A stretch of DNA of 64,000 nucleotides from Pseudognaphalium luteoalbum. Taxonomy: Eukaryota; Streptophyta; Magnoliopsida; Asterales; Asteraceae. The notes below the pieces were generated by a model, which saw only the letters and a list, made by a program, of their open reading frames with translations, searched no databases and was not told where the DNA came from. Position 1 is the first letter of the stretch. Every line of letters begins with the position of its first letter. This document shows, one piece after another, positions 10,771 to 22,400 of this stretch. The DNA lies in NCBI GenBank assembly GCA_963422505.1, contig OY730194.1, positions 89,137,886 to 89,201,885 of the forward strand, given 5' to 3'. A program made the translations under genes and the position numbers.

Positions 10771-13700
10771 CTAGAGCTTCGATAATGTTAAGCTTTTGGG
10801 ATAGTCAAAAACAATCATCACCTTCCCAATAACTTTTCGTTCTATAATGTCTGAAAATGCAAGGTTAGCCTGCCAATAACATTTACAAAGTGAGCATCAC
10901 AATAGTTTGAGTTTCTATTTATGTTTCCAATGTCACTGTTATTGGCATTAGTAAAGGGTATATAGTTTATGTACTAACAGAGTAAATATAATACATAAAG
11001 ACCACCCACATAATCTTTAAAAAATAATAGTACTAGCAACTGAGAAGGTGCCATCTGGGTGCTTCCTATAATTAGTTGCAATGATTCGGTTTTTCAAAGG
11101 ACCGAGTTTTTGGGAAGAAAATTCAGGACTAATAGTCTAATACTAGTTTCAGGCTCAACCATTCCTATATATAGACTCTGTGGGACCACTGAACCAGACC
11201 TTTTCAGTCCTTTTACGGGTCAGGCTTAAGACCTGGCTCGGTGGCATGATGGTCTATTAATCTCTAATTAGGAAGATAAAAAGGACACGCATAGTACTTT
11301 ACCTAAAAAATGGACTATCAATACCTCTTGAAGTTTATATAATTTAGAAATGTGGATGCTAATTAAGCCTCTTGCAAACCAAGATAACAGGTCATTTGAA
11401 GACTCTTTCAGTACACCTGATTTACTTGCATCATTTCTTCCCCAGTAGAGTCCATGAATCGTCCAATTCTGCAAAATGGGAAATAGGGGATTGGGGTCAA
11501 TTCTTTCACAACCATTTTCGCCATTTTATGTGTCCCATTTCATCTGATGCTATGACTTCATATACATCTACTTCCTATATAGTAAACAATAAATAAAGAT
11601 GATGTAGAAAAAAAAAAGGCTCCATACAAATTGGAGGTATCACATCAAATATACTTTGTAGTCATTCAACATTTATCTTTGCTGGTCCTATCTGGGAAGA
11701 AATAAACAAATTGTAGCAAGTGGAATAAATTTCAAGTAAGAATAAATGAACATATGACCGATTGGACAAACTCTAGTGTTAACTAATAAAGATACACATT
11801 TTGTTATTATACATTTAGACCTAGCAAGTACAAGAGATTCAAGAATCGAGTTATAGTTTTACCTTAACAAGGGCAATATTGACAGGAATAACAGGGACTT
11901 CGCCACTCGCAAACCCTATAACCAAAATCTGAGCTCCCCAATTCAACAATTTCATGCTTTCTTTCGCAAGCTTGCCTCCAACAGGATCATATAAAACATC
12001 AACCCCTTTCAGGTTTCTTCTTTTCAAGAATGCCTTCACACTTTCAATAACACCTTCTTTACTTGAGTCAACAATATGATCGACACCCTGTGACTTTAGA
12101 ACCTCCACTTTTGTGGTTCCCCTGAGGTTTCAATTACATTTAGTCAATGCAAACAATGGATCACAGTTATGGGCAGTATAGAATTAACATAACGTAACAC
12201 ACACCTTACAACGGCTATGACAGTGGCACCAATAATCTTTCCAATTTGAACTGCTGCAAGACCAACACCTCCAGCTGCACCCAGCACTAGTAACACCTGC
12301 AGTTCTTAAAAATTTCACACCTTCTAGTGATACTTTCTGTTTAAATGGATCAAGCTTACATTCAGGAATTTTATAATTTATCTTGTAGTCATCAAAATTA
12401 ACGAAACACTGTTTCAAACACAATACTTTAATTGGTAAGCATAGTACTATTATACTATTAACCAATTGTTAATAATCATTCTTTGGCAATTTCATTTCCG
12501 AAATCATGTTAGTTGTGTATGTCACAAATCTCATGTAAGAATTATTAATAGTAAACTTGATTAGAAAATTGATATATTATTAGAAATTGCACTAAGTGGC
12601 AATCTTTTGAACAATCTAAAACAGAAAGTATTACATTATTTTTCAAGGACCAAGGAGTATTGTGATCTACTTCCACCTTCAATAATTACTCCCTTGGTCC
12701 CAATTTTATTATCCTTATGCGGTTTAAGAAAATCCAATAATCTCTCTTGTTTTTTGGTCAGATCACAGTTTTACCCTTTACTTTTTACATACATTTTTGT
12801 CTTTACATGTATATATTAGGGGTATAAAAAGAACTTTATTTCATTATTCTTATCTATTTATGGAAATGGACAATAAAATTGAGACATCCATAAAATGAAA
12901 ACAAGACTATAAAATTGGAACGGAGGGAGTAATAATTAAGTTGATATACATGATATAAACGTACTTTTGCTATCCATAATTGGTACAAAACTTCCTCCTT
13001 GAACAACAACCTCATCCACTAAGTAAAAGTACACTTTTTGACCTTTTTGACAAAAGTTTTAGTGGTATGCTAAAAGAATACTCTGATTGTCAAAAAAAAG
13101 TGAGCACAATACATCAATTGGCAATCCGGTGCTACTTTACTATTTCTCACATTACTTGTAGTGATTCTTCAGCTATTTTCTGCCGATTTCTGAATATAAA
13201 AGTTTGGAAGCATCTAATGGATCAAATAACTAATTGGAACCAAAGAATTTCCATTTCTTTATGTTAATACTAAAGATACCCATAAAAAATCTGAAGTAAA
13301 AAAATTAAAAAAATGTTACAATCTCATTATATATACCTGACCAGATTTAAGATTAGCTCTTTGAACCAATGCCTCATGACTTGTTCCATATGCAGCTGGT
13401 ATTGCAGCAGCAGACAACAGATCACACCCTTCAGGAACTCCATACCTTTTTATACAAAGCTCAAAAAAGATTCACTCATTAAAAAAAATACCTTAAATTG
13501 ATAAAAATATAATTAGGTAATATAAAAGGTCTTACAATTCGGTCTCTTCAGCAACGATAAACTGGGCGAAAGAACCCACGTAAGCGAACGAACAAACCCG
13601 GTCCCCTTTTTTGAAGCTGGTAACATTTGGGCCAACGGATTCAACAACACCAGAATAATCGGAACCCGGGATGAAAGGCACAGGGTATTTTTCTTGGTAC

Positions 13701-13882
13701 TTGCCCATCACTTGAAGGCCTGATGCAAACATCAAACATGTTGACTTTATTTGAATTCTGACACAAGTTGGGGAATCAAGTGTTGGAATCGGGTGAGATT
13801 GTGTGAAAGTTAAAGGGGAGTTTTCTGATGAATCCGGTGGGATCGTTGGATCACCCAGCTTCCTGCATATCAATGCTTCCAT
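10771..13882 (-). CDS. Quinone-oxidoreductase-like medium-chain dehydrogenase, copy A (six exons, peroxisomal SKL end)
   Basis: Six exons on the minus strand: 13882-13536, 13445-13337, 12296-12205, 12121-11863, 11468-11325, 10869-10771, all with GT-AG borders, totalling 1,050 bp and 349 aa. The N-terminal GroES-like half carries PFIPGSDYSGVVESVGPNV and GSFAQFIVAEE. The cofactor half has LVLGAAGGVGLAAVQIGK, the A-A-G-G-V-G loop of NADPH-dependent quinone oxidoreductases, then YDPVGGKL and LVIGFASGEVP. It closely resembles the Arabidopsis zinc-binding-dehydrogenase family protein I recall as At3g56460. The protein ends LSKL, a canonical PTS1 signal, so peroxisomal import is likely. The substrate is unknown. 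The segment KSTCLMFASGLQ differs from copy B (KATSVDFATYLQ) near the expected substrate pocket. No stops or frameshifts were seen. Confidence 0.93.
12687..12932. mobile_element. Stowaway-like MITE in intron 2 of copy A
   Basis: Starts ctcccttggtcccaatttta and ends with the inverted form aaaattggaacggagggag, flanked by TA on both sides. These are the ends and TA target expected for Stowaway (Tc1/mariner) MITEs. It lies in the 1.04-kb second intron (12297-13336), which is much longer than intron 2 of copy B (about 207 bp). Confidence 0.82.
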
Positions 13883-13984
13883 TTTTTATTTTATTTTTTA
13901 TCTTTTTGTATCAAGCCAGGAAATATACTGCTTCCATTGATGTAGGGAAATTTAAAAAAATCGATAATTTGGTTGTTGATGTTT

Positions 13985-14012
13985 GGTCAACAATGTTGAC
14001 TGTATTTATATA
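13985..14012 (-). promoter_or_regulatory. Probable core promoter of copy A: TATA box and paired W-boxes
   Basis: On the minus strand TATATAAATA (complement of 14003-14012) lies about 120 bp before the ATG at 13882. Next to it, ggtcaacaatgttgac (13985-14000) is a palindrome giving TTGAC W-box cores on both strands, a known WRKY-binding core. The positions suit a core promoter; transcription start is not known. Confidence 0.5.
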
Positions 14013-14069
14013 ACCCTCATTTCCAAAATTATTATTACACGATAAAAAAATACGAATTATTAGTTTATT

Positions 14070-14282
14070 ATTACTTTCTTTTTCTTATTTTTTTCCTTCA
14101 GAATGACAGTTTACCCTAAATCAATTAATTATTGTTTTCTTAAAAATGTGTAATAATAATTTCAGTTAAGGGTAATACAGTAATCATGACCAAACTTCAC
14201 TATCTATTTTTGGAAGTGGACAATTAATTTGAATCGTCCGAAAAAGGAAACATGGACTATAATTTTGGAACGGATGAAGTAA
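14070..14282. mobile_element. Degenerate Stowaway-like MITE upstream of copy A
   Basis: The right end (ctatttttggaagtggacaa, then 'ttttggaacggatgaagtaa') parallels the right end of the intron-2 MITE at 12850-12932 (ctatttatggaaatggacaa). The left end is worn. It is a second, older member of the same family, placed just upstream of the promoter. Confidence 0.6.
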
Positions 14283-16500
14283 TAGCGTTGCAAAGTTAAG
14301 ACTATAAACTAAACATCCCAAATTAATTGCTTACTTTTAAAAGTAGAGGGTATAATTTAACTAAACTTCGTATAATATCCTTACTATATAAGTGTATCAT
14401 AACTATATGTGGGTAAAAAGTAAGAGTAAAGTTGTCACAGTACACAAAAATACAGTGTAATAATTATTAATTATGTCTTATTAAATTAAGTGTTTTTTGT
14501 TCGTGCACAATAAATTTGAAAGGGAGAGAATATATTAATATATATGCCTAAATAAAATAGTTTTTTTATACGTCTTTCATTATATCTCACTTTTATACTT
14601 ACAAAGATGATTACTAAAAAATCGTTTTTAAAATAACAAAATATTAGTAATGGTTCATATTAAGATAAACGTAATGAAAATTGGTTTTAGAATATAAATT
14701 AATGTGGTAGTGATATGTATAAATTGGGGGCCCATCATGGTAAATACTTTTATTACATCTCTAACGAAAACTTTTTCTTTATTTTTATTTTTTTTTTAAT
14801 TTTTACTAGCAAATGCTTTATAAAAACTTTTTATTACTTGGAGAGAAACAACACTCACTTTTATCAATAAAATATTTTTATATCTTTACTATTATTTACA
14901 GCTGATGACTAATTTTTTATATTTATTATATTAACATTCGCATTTTGTGAGTTAAATCTATAACAAATTTCAAAAATATTTAAAAAATATTACAGTATTT
15001 TTACCCTACTAAGAATAGTAGTTATTTTATCTTTTTGTGATTTTTTTTAGTATATCCTTTTGTGATTTAAGAGAAAACTAATATTAATGATAAATTATTT
15101 TTTAAATGAATGATAAAACAAAATTTATTAATTTTCACCTACTATGAATAGTACCTTTTGTGATTTAAGAAAAAAATAGTATTGATGCTAAATTAGTTTT
15201 TAAATGAATGACAAAATAAAAATTATGAATAATATGTTCTTTGGGTTTTTGTGATTAAATTTTTTAGTATTAATGATAAATTACTTTTTTAATAAATTTT
15301 ATAACAAAGATTATAATTGGATGATGGTAAAAAAGTTGAAAGGTAAGTTTAGTGGCTATATTTGAGCAATGTTCTATTTCTATTTTCTCGATGTCTACAT
15401 CTATTCCTTTATATATATTGATTAATTATATTATTGTTATTTACCTTACAAGAGTTTTGAATAACTTTTCTTTTCAAAATACATTAATCTTTAAAATTGT
15501 TATACGTTATTTAACCAAAAAAGTTGGAGTTTAACTCTGATGGCTAGATTTGACCCATGTTTATTTACTCCTTAGTATATATACTATCACTTAATATCAT
15601 TATTAAAACAACTGGAGCCGCTTCATATTTCAATGTTTTTTGAATTTAGTGGAAGTAAGTTGAAAATATTACATTAAGTACATTATCGTAATAAAAAATA
15701 ACAGATTAAGGATGATATTGGTGATTGGGTTGTTTCTAATTTGTTCAAGTCCTAACTCACCGTCAACTATATATGTTTATATTATTTTTTTTCTTCGTGT
15801 TTCCCAAACTTTCAAAAAAATAGATTAGATTATAGAACTTTACATTGTCATAATAAACCTTGACGTAGTATTATTATTATCATTATTATTATTAATTTAA
15901 ATATTATACTAATTCAACTAGCAACGCATGTTTGTACTAAACTTTTTATGCTTCAAATATTAAATTACTTATGTATGTATGCATCGATCAATCACATATA
16001 ATACTAAATCAATAATGTATGTTCGTACCAAATGGTACTAAATTCTTACATTTTAAACATATAAAACAAACTTAAGATACTACTAATTAGCCTTTTATTA
16101 TTTGAAATTTCTTTGAATAATAACATATTTTGCTTTTTGTCTTAAAAAACTCAAAGTTGATCATTATTTCTTTAATTTGAAAAACTTATATGTGAATGAT
16201 TGCGTATTTTAGATTTTTAGTCCAATAGTTTTATTTGACTTTTTGTTATAAAAAATTATTAATCATTAAACAAACTTTTAATTCTTAACATATACGCAGT
16301 ATATCATTATAAGTTTTTATGAATGTACGGTTACTACGGAGTATAAGCTAACATGCATGTACATTGTTAATTTTTTTTTAATACATCAGATATAAAAGAT
16401 AGGTATTTCTCGATAGTAAGCACGGACGATGAAATAACCTATTATCATCATCATCTCTTTAACATACGTACATACGACTTACAAGTATAATTTAGTGATA
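14283..16500. other. AT-rich intergenic with degenerate tandem repeat
   Basis: No gene. Between about 15000 and 15300 a unit near 100 bp recurs about three times with words 'ccttttgtgatttaag' and 'taaattatttttaaatgaa'. The rest is AT-rich without structure that I can name. Confidence 0.55.
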
Positions 16501-16531
16501 CTAGATATATCCCGTCGCAACGCGAGGGCAT
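16501..16531 (-). other. Possible Helitron 3' terminus (minus strand)
   Basis: Read on the minus strand: a GC hairpin (complement of cccgtcgcaacgcgaggg, 16511-16528), then 'atatat', then CTAG and T. This is the hairpin-plus-CTRR layout of Helitron ends. No 5' end was identified. Confidence 0.35.
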
Positions 16532-16729
16532 ATCATATCTTGTTTACATCAACTAGAACGTGTGTGTATACACGAATCTCAAAGCTAAGTAATATAATAT
16601 AGGATGTGTAATTATGACATTATCAGCTAAAATCAAATTCAATATCGCAATTGGGTCCCTACATTTTGATCAAATTATAATTAAAACCCTATATTATTAT
16701 TAAACAGCCCTTTGTGTATCCATGGGATT

Positions 16730-17060
16730 AGAATCTAGGTATACATAATAAGAAAAGTTCAAAAGAGAATGTCAAATATTTGAAGAATAAAGGAACCAAT
16801 GGGATTAATCCATTCAGAATACTCATTTTTAAAAGACTAAATATCTCATAAACCGTCATTTATAAATAAAAAAGATTACATCATTGGAGTCATCATCATT
16901 TTATCTTTAATCATATGATATACTTTCGATGAATTTTTTTAGTGGGTGTTATAAATCCTAAATGTTAAATCAAACATAATTTAGCACTAAGCTAGTTGAC
17001 AATAAAAATATAAGCCAAATCACTAACTATATACACAATTACACATTACAAAAATTAATA
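16730..17060. repeat. Fragment of the 54-kb TIR element
   Basis: Similar to 53985-54330 over most of its length: 'aagttcaaaagaga', 'ggaaccaat', 'aaatatctca', 'tcactaactata' in the same order. Only the left half is present and no right end follows, so it is a truncated relative. Confidence 0.6.
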
Positions 17061-17083
17061 TGTTTTATGTAGTTAAACTATGA

Positions 17084-17500
17084 CTGTGTTTGGCAAAACT
17101 AGCTGGAGATGGAGCTGAAAGTTAGAAGTTGGAGATGGAGATGGAGCTTTTTATTTGGGGCTGGAGCTGAAGGTTTTATTTTTGAATAAGTGTTTGGCAA
17201 ACTAGATGGATGGAGTTTATTGATGTAAAATGACATAAAAGGACATCATATATTATAGCTTAAAAGTTTTAATAATTAGAATAAGAGTAATGTAGTAATT
17301 TAATTAATTGGGGATGTGGATTCTCTAGATAAGCTAGTTTTAGCTTCTAATTTAGGGGATTCTTTTTTAAAGAATCATTCTTCTAACTTTCATGACAAAT
17401 AAGGCTTATCAATTTACAAGGGATTGAGATTCTTAAAATGAGAATCTTAATCTCCTAGAATCTCCCATCATCCTTTCAAATATGGTTGCCAAACACACCA
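17084..17500. mobile_element. MITE with gtgtttggcaa ends
   Basis: The left end ctgtgtttggcaaaact mirrors the right end ggttgccaaacacacc. Next to the left end are repeats of 'ggagatggagctga'. The flanks 'actatga' and 'catatga' could be a worn 8-bp TSD. It lies just left of LTR element B. Confidence 0.6.
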
Positions 17501-17527
17501 TATGAAACATGAAATTAAATTTGAAGT

Positions 17528-17959
17528 TGTAGGTGCCCTGTACGGACCTAATCAGATCGTTAACTCAATTGAAAGTGCGGAACCCAAACAAACGAGTAAT
17601 GAACGTTTAATCAATTAACAAACACAATATCTATAATCTGTTTTATGTATTAACAATTGAAGTATAACGATTACAGACTCTTTCTCTGCTCTCTCCCATG
17701 GCTCTCACTCTCTAGGGTTTGATCAACCTATAAATGAATTTTAACTCCTCTATTTATAGCTGTCCAGCCGACCCTACGACACAGCCTTTGTGTCGCTATT
17801 GCGACACAGGTTCTGTGTCGCATGAACATTAACTTGTATATTAATTACATTTCGTTTACAGACTCGAATATACACACTAATCACATCACATACTAAGACT
17901 AATTGACTTTGACAAGTACAAACGTTGAGCAAGTGAGTGACACACAAAATGCACCAACA
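17528..17959 (-). repeat. 3' LTR of element B
   Basis: 432 bp, TG...CA ends. Contains a minus-strand TATA box CTATAAATAG (complement of 17750-17759) and the pair gacacagcctttgtgtcgc / gcgacacaggttctgtgtcgc, the same palindromic word that fills the leader of B. Confidence 0.9.
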
Positions 17960-17971
17960 AACTCCCCCATG
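17960..17971 (-). other. Polypurine tract of element B
   Basis: aactcccccatg on the plus strand is catgggggagtt on the element strand, directly preceding the 3' LTR. Confidence 0.8.
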
Positions 17972-18372
17972 TCAGCAGCTTGGTCAAATAAGTTTCAATT
18001 AGTCTTCACCAACAAACTCCTTCACGTCTTCAACAATCAGAAACTCCTCTATTGAGATAGCATGGTCTTCAAACAATCTTGATGTCCTGATTCATGTGAC
18101 TGACACACATTTATCATACAATAAGATCTTCAAACTCTGTGACCATCTCTCAATCATTATCGGCTTCCCCAATAGAATTTATCTTCAGTCTTTGGAGAAT
18201 AACCAACATCCTTTACATCTATTTGACTTGAACAAGATATGTGATATTGAAGAAAATAATATAAAAATAAAATATTTTTGTATTTTTCTTTAATAAACAA
18301 AAGGCAAAGAATACCTAAAAAATAAATAAATTGGGGATAGGATTGTTTTAGGTCTGCTTAGAGATCATATCA

Positions 18373-18927
18373 TGTTGAGACATAGTTTATGACAACAGAT
18401 CTAGCTTGAAATAGGACTAGTGTAATTATTATTATGTTTGTGTATTGGTTTAGATTTGTAAATGAATATTTCATTAATAAAGATAGACAAAATTTTGTAT
18501 TTAATATATACGTTTGTTGCGAGTCGAGATCTTAAGTCGCAAGTGTTGCGAAGCGAGGTGAGATCTGAACTCGCAAAGCAATGGACATAAGGAGCTTGGC
18601 GAGTCGAGTTCATTATGGGCTTGGGTTGCGTAGCGAGTCGAGTCAACTTGCAGGCCCAACGGCTGCGAGCTGAGAGGACTTATTTAAATGATTTTTGTTT
18701 AGAAAATAAATAACTTTTGATTAGACTTTTGCAATTCCTGCGAACTTAATATCCAGAGAAAACAAAACCTAACGGCTAGGCTTTGACGGTTTTTCATTTA
18801 AAGCAAAGTATTAGATTACCTAAAACGCGAACTTATTCGTTGTTAGTAAGATAACATCGTATTAAGGAATTCCGCACCTTAATACTACAGATAACGAAGT
18901 TATCGATCCTAAAACTAGGGACTTACA
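18373..18927 (+). repeat. 5' LTR of element A
   Basis: 555 bp. The region 18515-18670 is dense in gcgagtcgag / gcgaagcgag words. It is 32 bp longer than the 3' LTR because the latter lacks a segment near this array. Confidence 0.92.
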
Positions 18928-18929
18928 AT

Positions 18930-18941
18930 TGGTATCAGAGC
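18930..18941 (+). other. Primer binding site of element A
   Basis: tggtatcagagc, complementary to the 3' end of initiator tRNA-Met, 2 nt after the LTR. Confidence 0.93.
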
Positions 18942-19131
18942 TTTCGGGCTAGATAACGAAGGTAGTTCGAGGTTTTAGTGTTAATCGCGTTTGATTCAGA
19001 TCGTTTATACATGCATTAGTACATATTAACGATCAAAATCATTCTCTGGACGATTTAGGGTTTGTTTACGGTCGAAATTTCCAGTTTCAATCGTAAAAAT
19101 ACCTAAAATTTTTGTTTTCGAGTTTTTCAGC

Positions 19132-19375
19132 CGTTTCGCGAGTCAAGATTAGGGTTTCAGATAAGTCTGCGAACCGAGTTGAACTTGCGAATCGAGATTC
19201 TGCGAGTCAAACTTATTTGCGAATTGAAATATTTTGTGAACCGAGATCTCCTGCGAATCGAAATCACTTGCGAGTTGACATCACTGCGATCCGAACTGAG
19301 ACTTGCGAACCGAGATTCTGCGAGTCGAGCTGAGATTGCGAGTTGAACTGAGTTTCTGCGAGTCGAGATTTTTTT
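19132..19375 (+). repeat. gcgagtcgag array in the leader of element A
   Basis: About a dozen irregular copies of (t)gcga[ag]t[ct]ga, e.g. gcgagtcaaga, gcgaatcgagattc, gcgagtcgagctga, at 12-25 bp spacing between the primer site and the gag start. The same word recurs in both LTRs and at 27440-28200. Confidence 0.8.
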
Positions 19376-19413
19376 TCTGAATTCGCAAATACATTTTAAC
19401 TTTAAACTTCACG

Positions 19414-22400
19414 ATGTCTGGCCTTAGCAAAATGATTGAGATGGAACACGAGATTGGAAAATCTAATGTTCCACCTAAATTGTTGAGAGTTGAGGATTAT
19501 TATAGCTGGAGGGATAGGTTTGAATCTTACTGTAGATTCCATGATCTATATATCTGGATGTGTATCAAGAATGGATACACGGCACCTACACAAACTGTTG
19601 AGAATGCTATTGTGGTTCTCACTTATCAACAGATGAGTGAAGCTCAAAAGAAGGAATTTGAGATTGAGAACAAGGCTCATTCTTCAATCAAGATGAGTCT
19701 TCCTAAGGAACTTAATCATCAACTGAAATCCTTCCAAACTGCTAGAACGTTGTGGACAGCTCCTGAGAAAAGGTGTGAAGGTAGTCCACAAGTTAAAGCA
19801 GGCAAGAGAAATCTCCTGAAAAAGCAGTTTACTGTTTTCAAATCTTTGAAAGGAGAAGATCTTGATGCTTATACCCCAATATACTACCATTTGTTGAGTG
19901 AGCTAGATGACCATGAGATTGTAACTACCGAGACTGAGAAAACCGACAAGTTTATTGAGGGTTTACCGTCTAAGTGGGAAATGCATGGCATAATGCTTAA
20001 AGACAATGATGAGAGGTATGCAACTATGACCTTAGAGCAGGCTATTGATAAGCTCAGAGGTTATGATTTCACCAAGAAGACTAGAGATACTGATTCTGAT
20101 CAGGCTCAGGATCCGGGACTATATCACGGAAAATCTACTATCTCTACTGCTTCCTCGAGCTCGACCACTGCTTTGTTTGTTGGTAATGCTGATGGAAAAG
20201 GTGAAATGATTAATGATGAATTGTGTCTTGTTACCTCATCTAGTAGTGAAGCAAAGGGAAAACCAACTGAGAATTCACCTCAGGAGCATCAAAAGATGCC
20301 TATGAGTGTGAAATCTGCTGAACATCAATTATCTGTTCTTGCTTCTTTTGTAGCTTCTTATGAAAACTACATTCAGGGTAAAATCAATGATCCAATTATG
20401 TTTGACGAAGATTATGATCAGATCGACCCTGAGTATCTTGAAGAAATAGAACTTCGGGATCAACTTGCTATGTTGTCTAGAAGAGTAAAGAATTTCTTGA
20501 AGAAAACTGGTAGAAAGGTAGTTGACAATCGATCAGGGTTTGATAAGACCAAGATCAAGTGTTTTAACTGTCAGAGTTATGGACACTTTGCTCGGGAATG
20601 CCAAAGACCTAAGGTAGAAGCTGGCAATGAAAAACAAGGTTCGGGAAGCACTCTCACTTCCAAAGCCTTGGTTGTGAAACAGTTGGATGGCTCTTATGAA
20701 TGGAAAGCTCACTCTGAGGAAGCTTTCATGGCTGAGATTGATGAGTCTACATCCTACATGCCTACTGATGCAGAGTGTGATGTAAAGGTGCCTAAGGTTG
20801 AAATGAAAGCAAGTGATGAAGACGTGCTGTATATGGATTCAACTAAAAATATGAATCCTGAAGACTTTGTAACACGCATGGTTGAAATTTAAACAGACAA
20901 GAAAAGAGTATGTATTGATATTCTTACTCTTGCTGATGTCTGTTATTTAGTTACTGATTTGCAGTCACAGGTTAGTGTTTTAACTGTAGCAAACAAAAAC
21001 CTGTCTTCTCAAGTTAGCATATTGACTGAATCTAATAAGACTGTTAGATCTGAACTTGAACTAGCTAAGATTGATGTGCGTAGGTTAAGTGATGATAAAC
21101 AAGACTTAAAAGATAAAATTAAGTCTGATGCTTCTGATAGGATTTCACTAAGAGATACCATTAATGAAAAAGCTGTCATTATAGATGGTCTCTATATGAA
21201 CCTAAAAGACTTAAATTAGACAATTGCTAATAAGGAGAAAGAGTTAGCTGATTGTAAAATGAAGCTAGTTGAGCAGAACCGAAAGATAGAGAATTATAGA
21301 ACCAATGAGATCGACAAGATGCTTGATGCTCAACGAAGTGTAAAGGATAATTCAAGATTAGGTTATAATGAGACACCTCATCCTTTCAATTCAAATTACA
21401 CTAGGCTTCCAGAAGATACTGAAATGACTGAAGTATGTTCTGAAGAACCAGTAGCTAAACCTGATCAGTCAGAGGCACAGAAGAATGTTATTAAGAATCC
21501 TTCATCTGATGATAGTAAGAGAATTCCTCACACTAAAGTACATTTTGTACCGGGTGTAGTAATTAATGATACTAAGACTGATGAAGTGGTTAATAAAGAA
21601 CATGTTATTGATCCTTTAGTGCCTAAGACGCTGATCGCGGATGATAAAGTTAAGTAAGTCACGAAAACAGATGTCCTGCTTGAAATGTCACCAAAAAGGA
21701 CATGTAGCTTCTTGTTGTCCAAATAAGAAGTTGGAAGCATCACATAAGTTAGTGAATACTGAAAAGACACCGACCACTTCTAGTTCAATTGTAGACAGGT
21801 TAGGATCCAAACCGGGATTAGGCAGCAAACCTGTAAACATTCTGAAAAGAGATGGTAATCATAGTGTCTCTCCACCTAAACCTAAAAGGCCTTATACTCT
21901 GAACGAAAATACTTTCAATAAGCCAAGAGATAAAACACCTTCAAGGTTTAGGACCCCAAGTAGAAACCATAGTCAGTTTGAAAATGGTTCTACTTCAAGT
22001 GCACAGGGAACTAAGTTTGTGCCTAGGAGGTTCTCCACTCACTCTCCTCATAGGCCTAAAACTACAGATCATCAACAATATCAAACTCCTGTGAAAGTTA
22101 CCAAGACTCCCGATGGGAATAGTTATGGTTACTTTAAGGAAGTTCAGATTGTAAATGATCAGGGACAAACCAAGACCGTAATGGCTTGGGTCCCTCTTGA
22201 AAACTAACTGTGTACAACTTGTTATGTGTAGAAGCAGACTGTGAACAAAGACAGCTGGTGGTATGTAGACAGTGGATGCTCCAGACACATGACAGGTGAA
22301 CGAAGTCTACTGAAGGACTTCAAAGAAGGTTTTAAGCAAAAAGTAAATTTTGCAGGAGACAAAGGAGGAGTAATTACTGGGAAAGGAAAAGTTTCAAATG

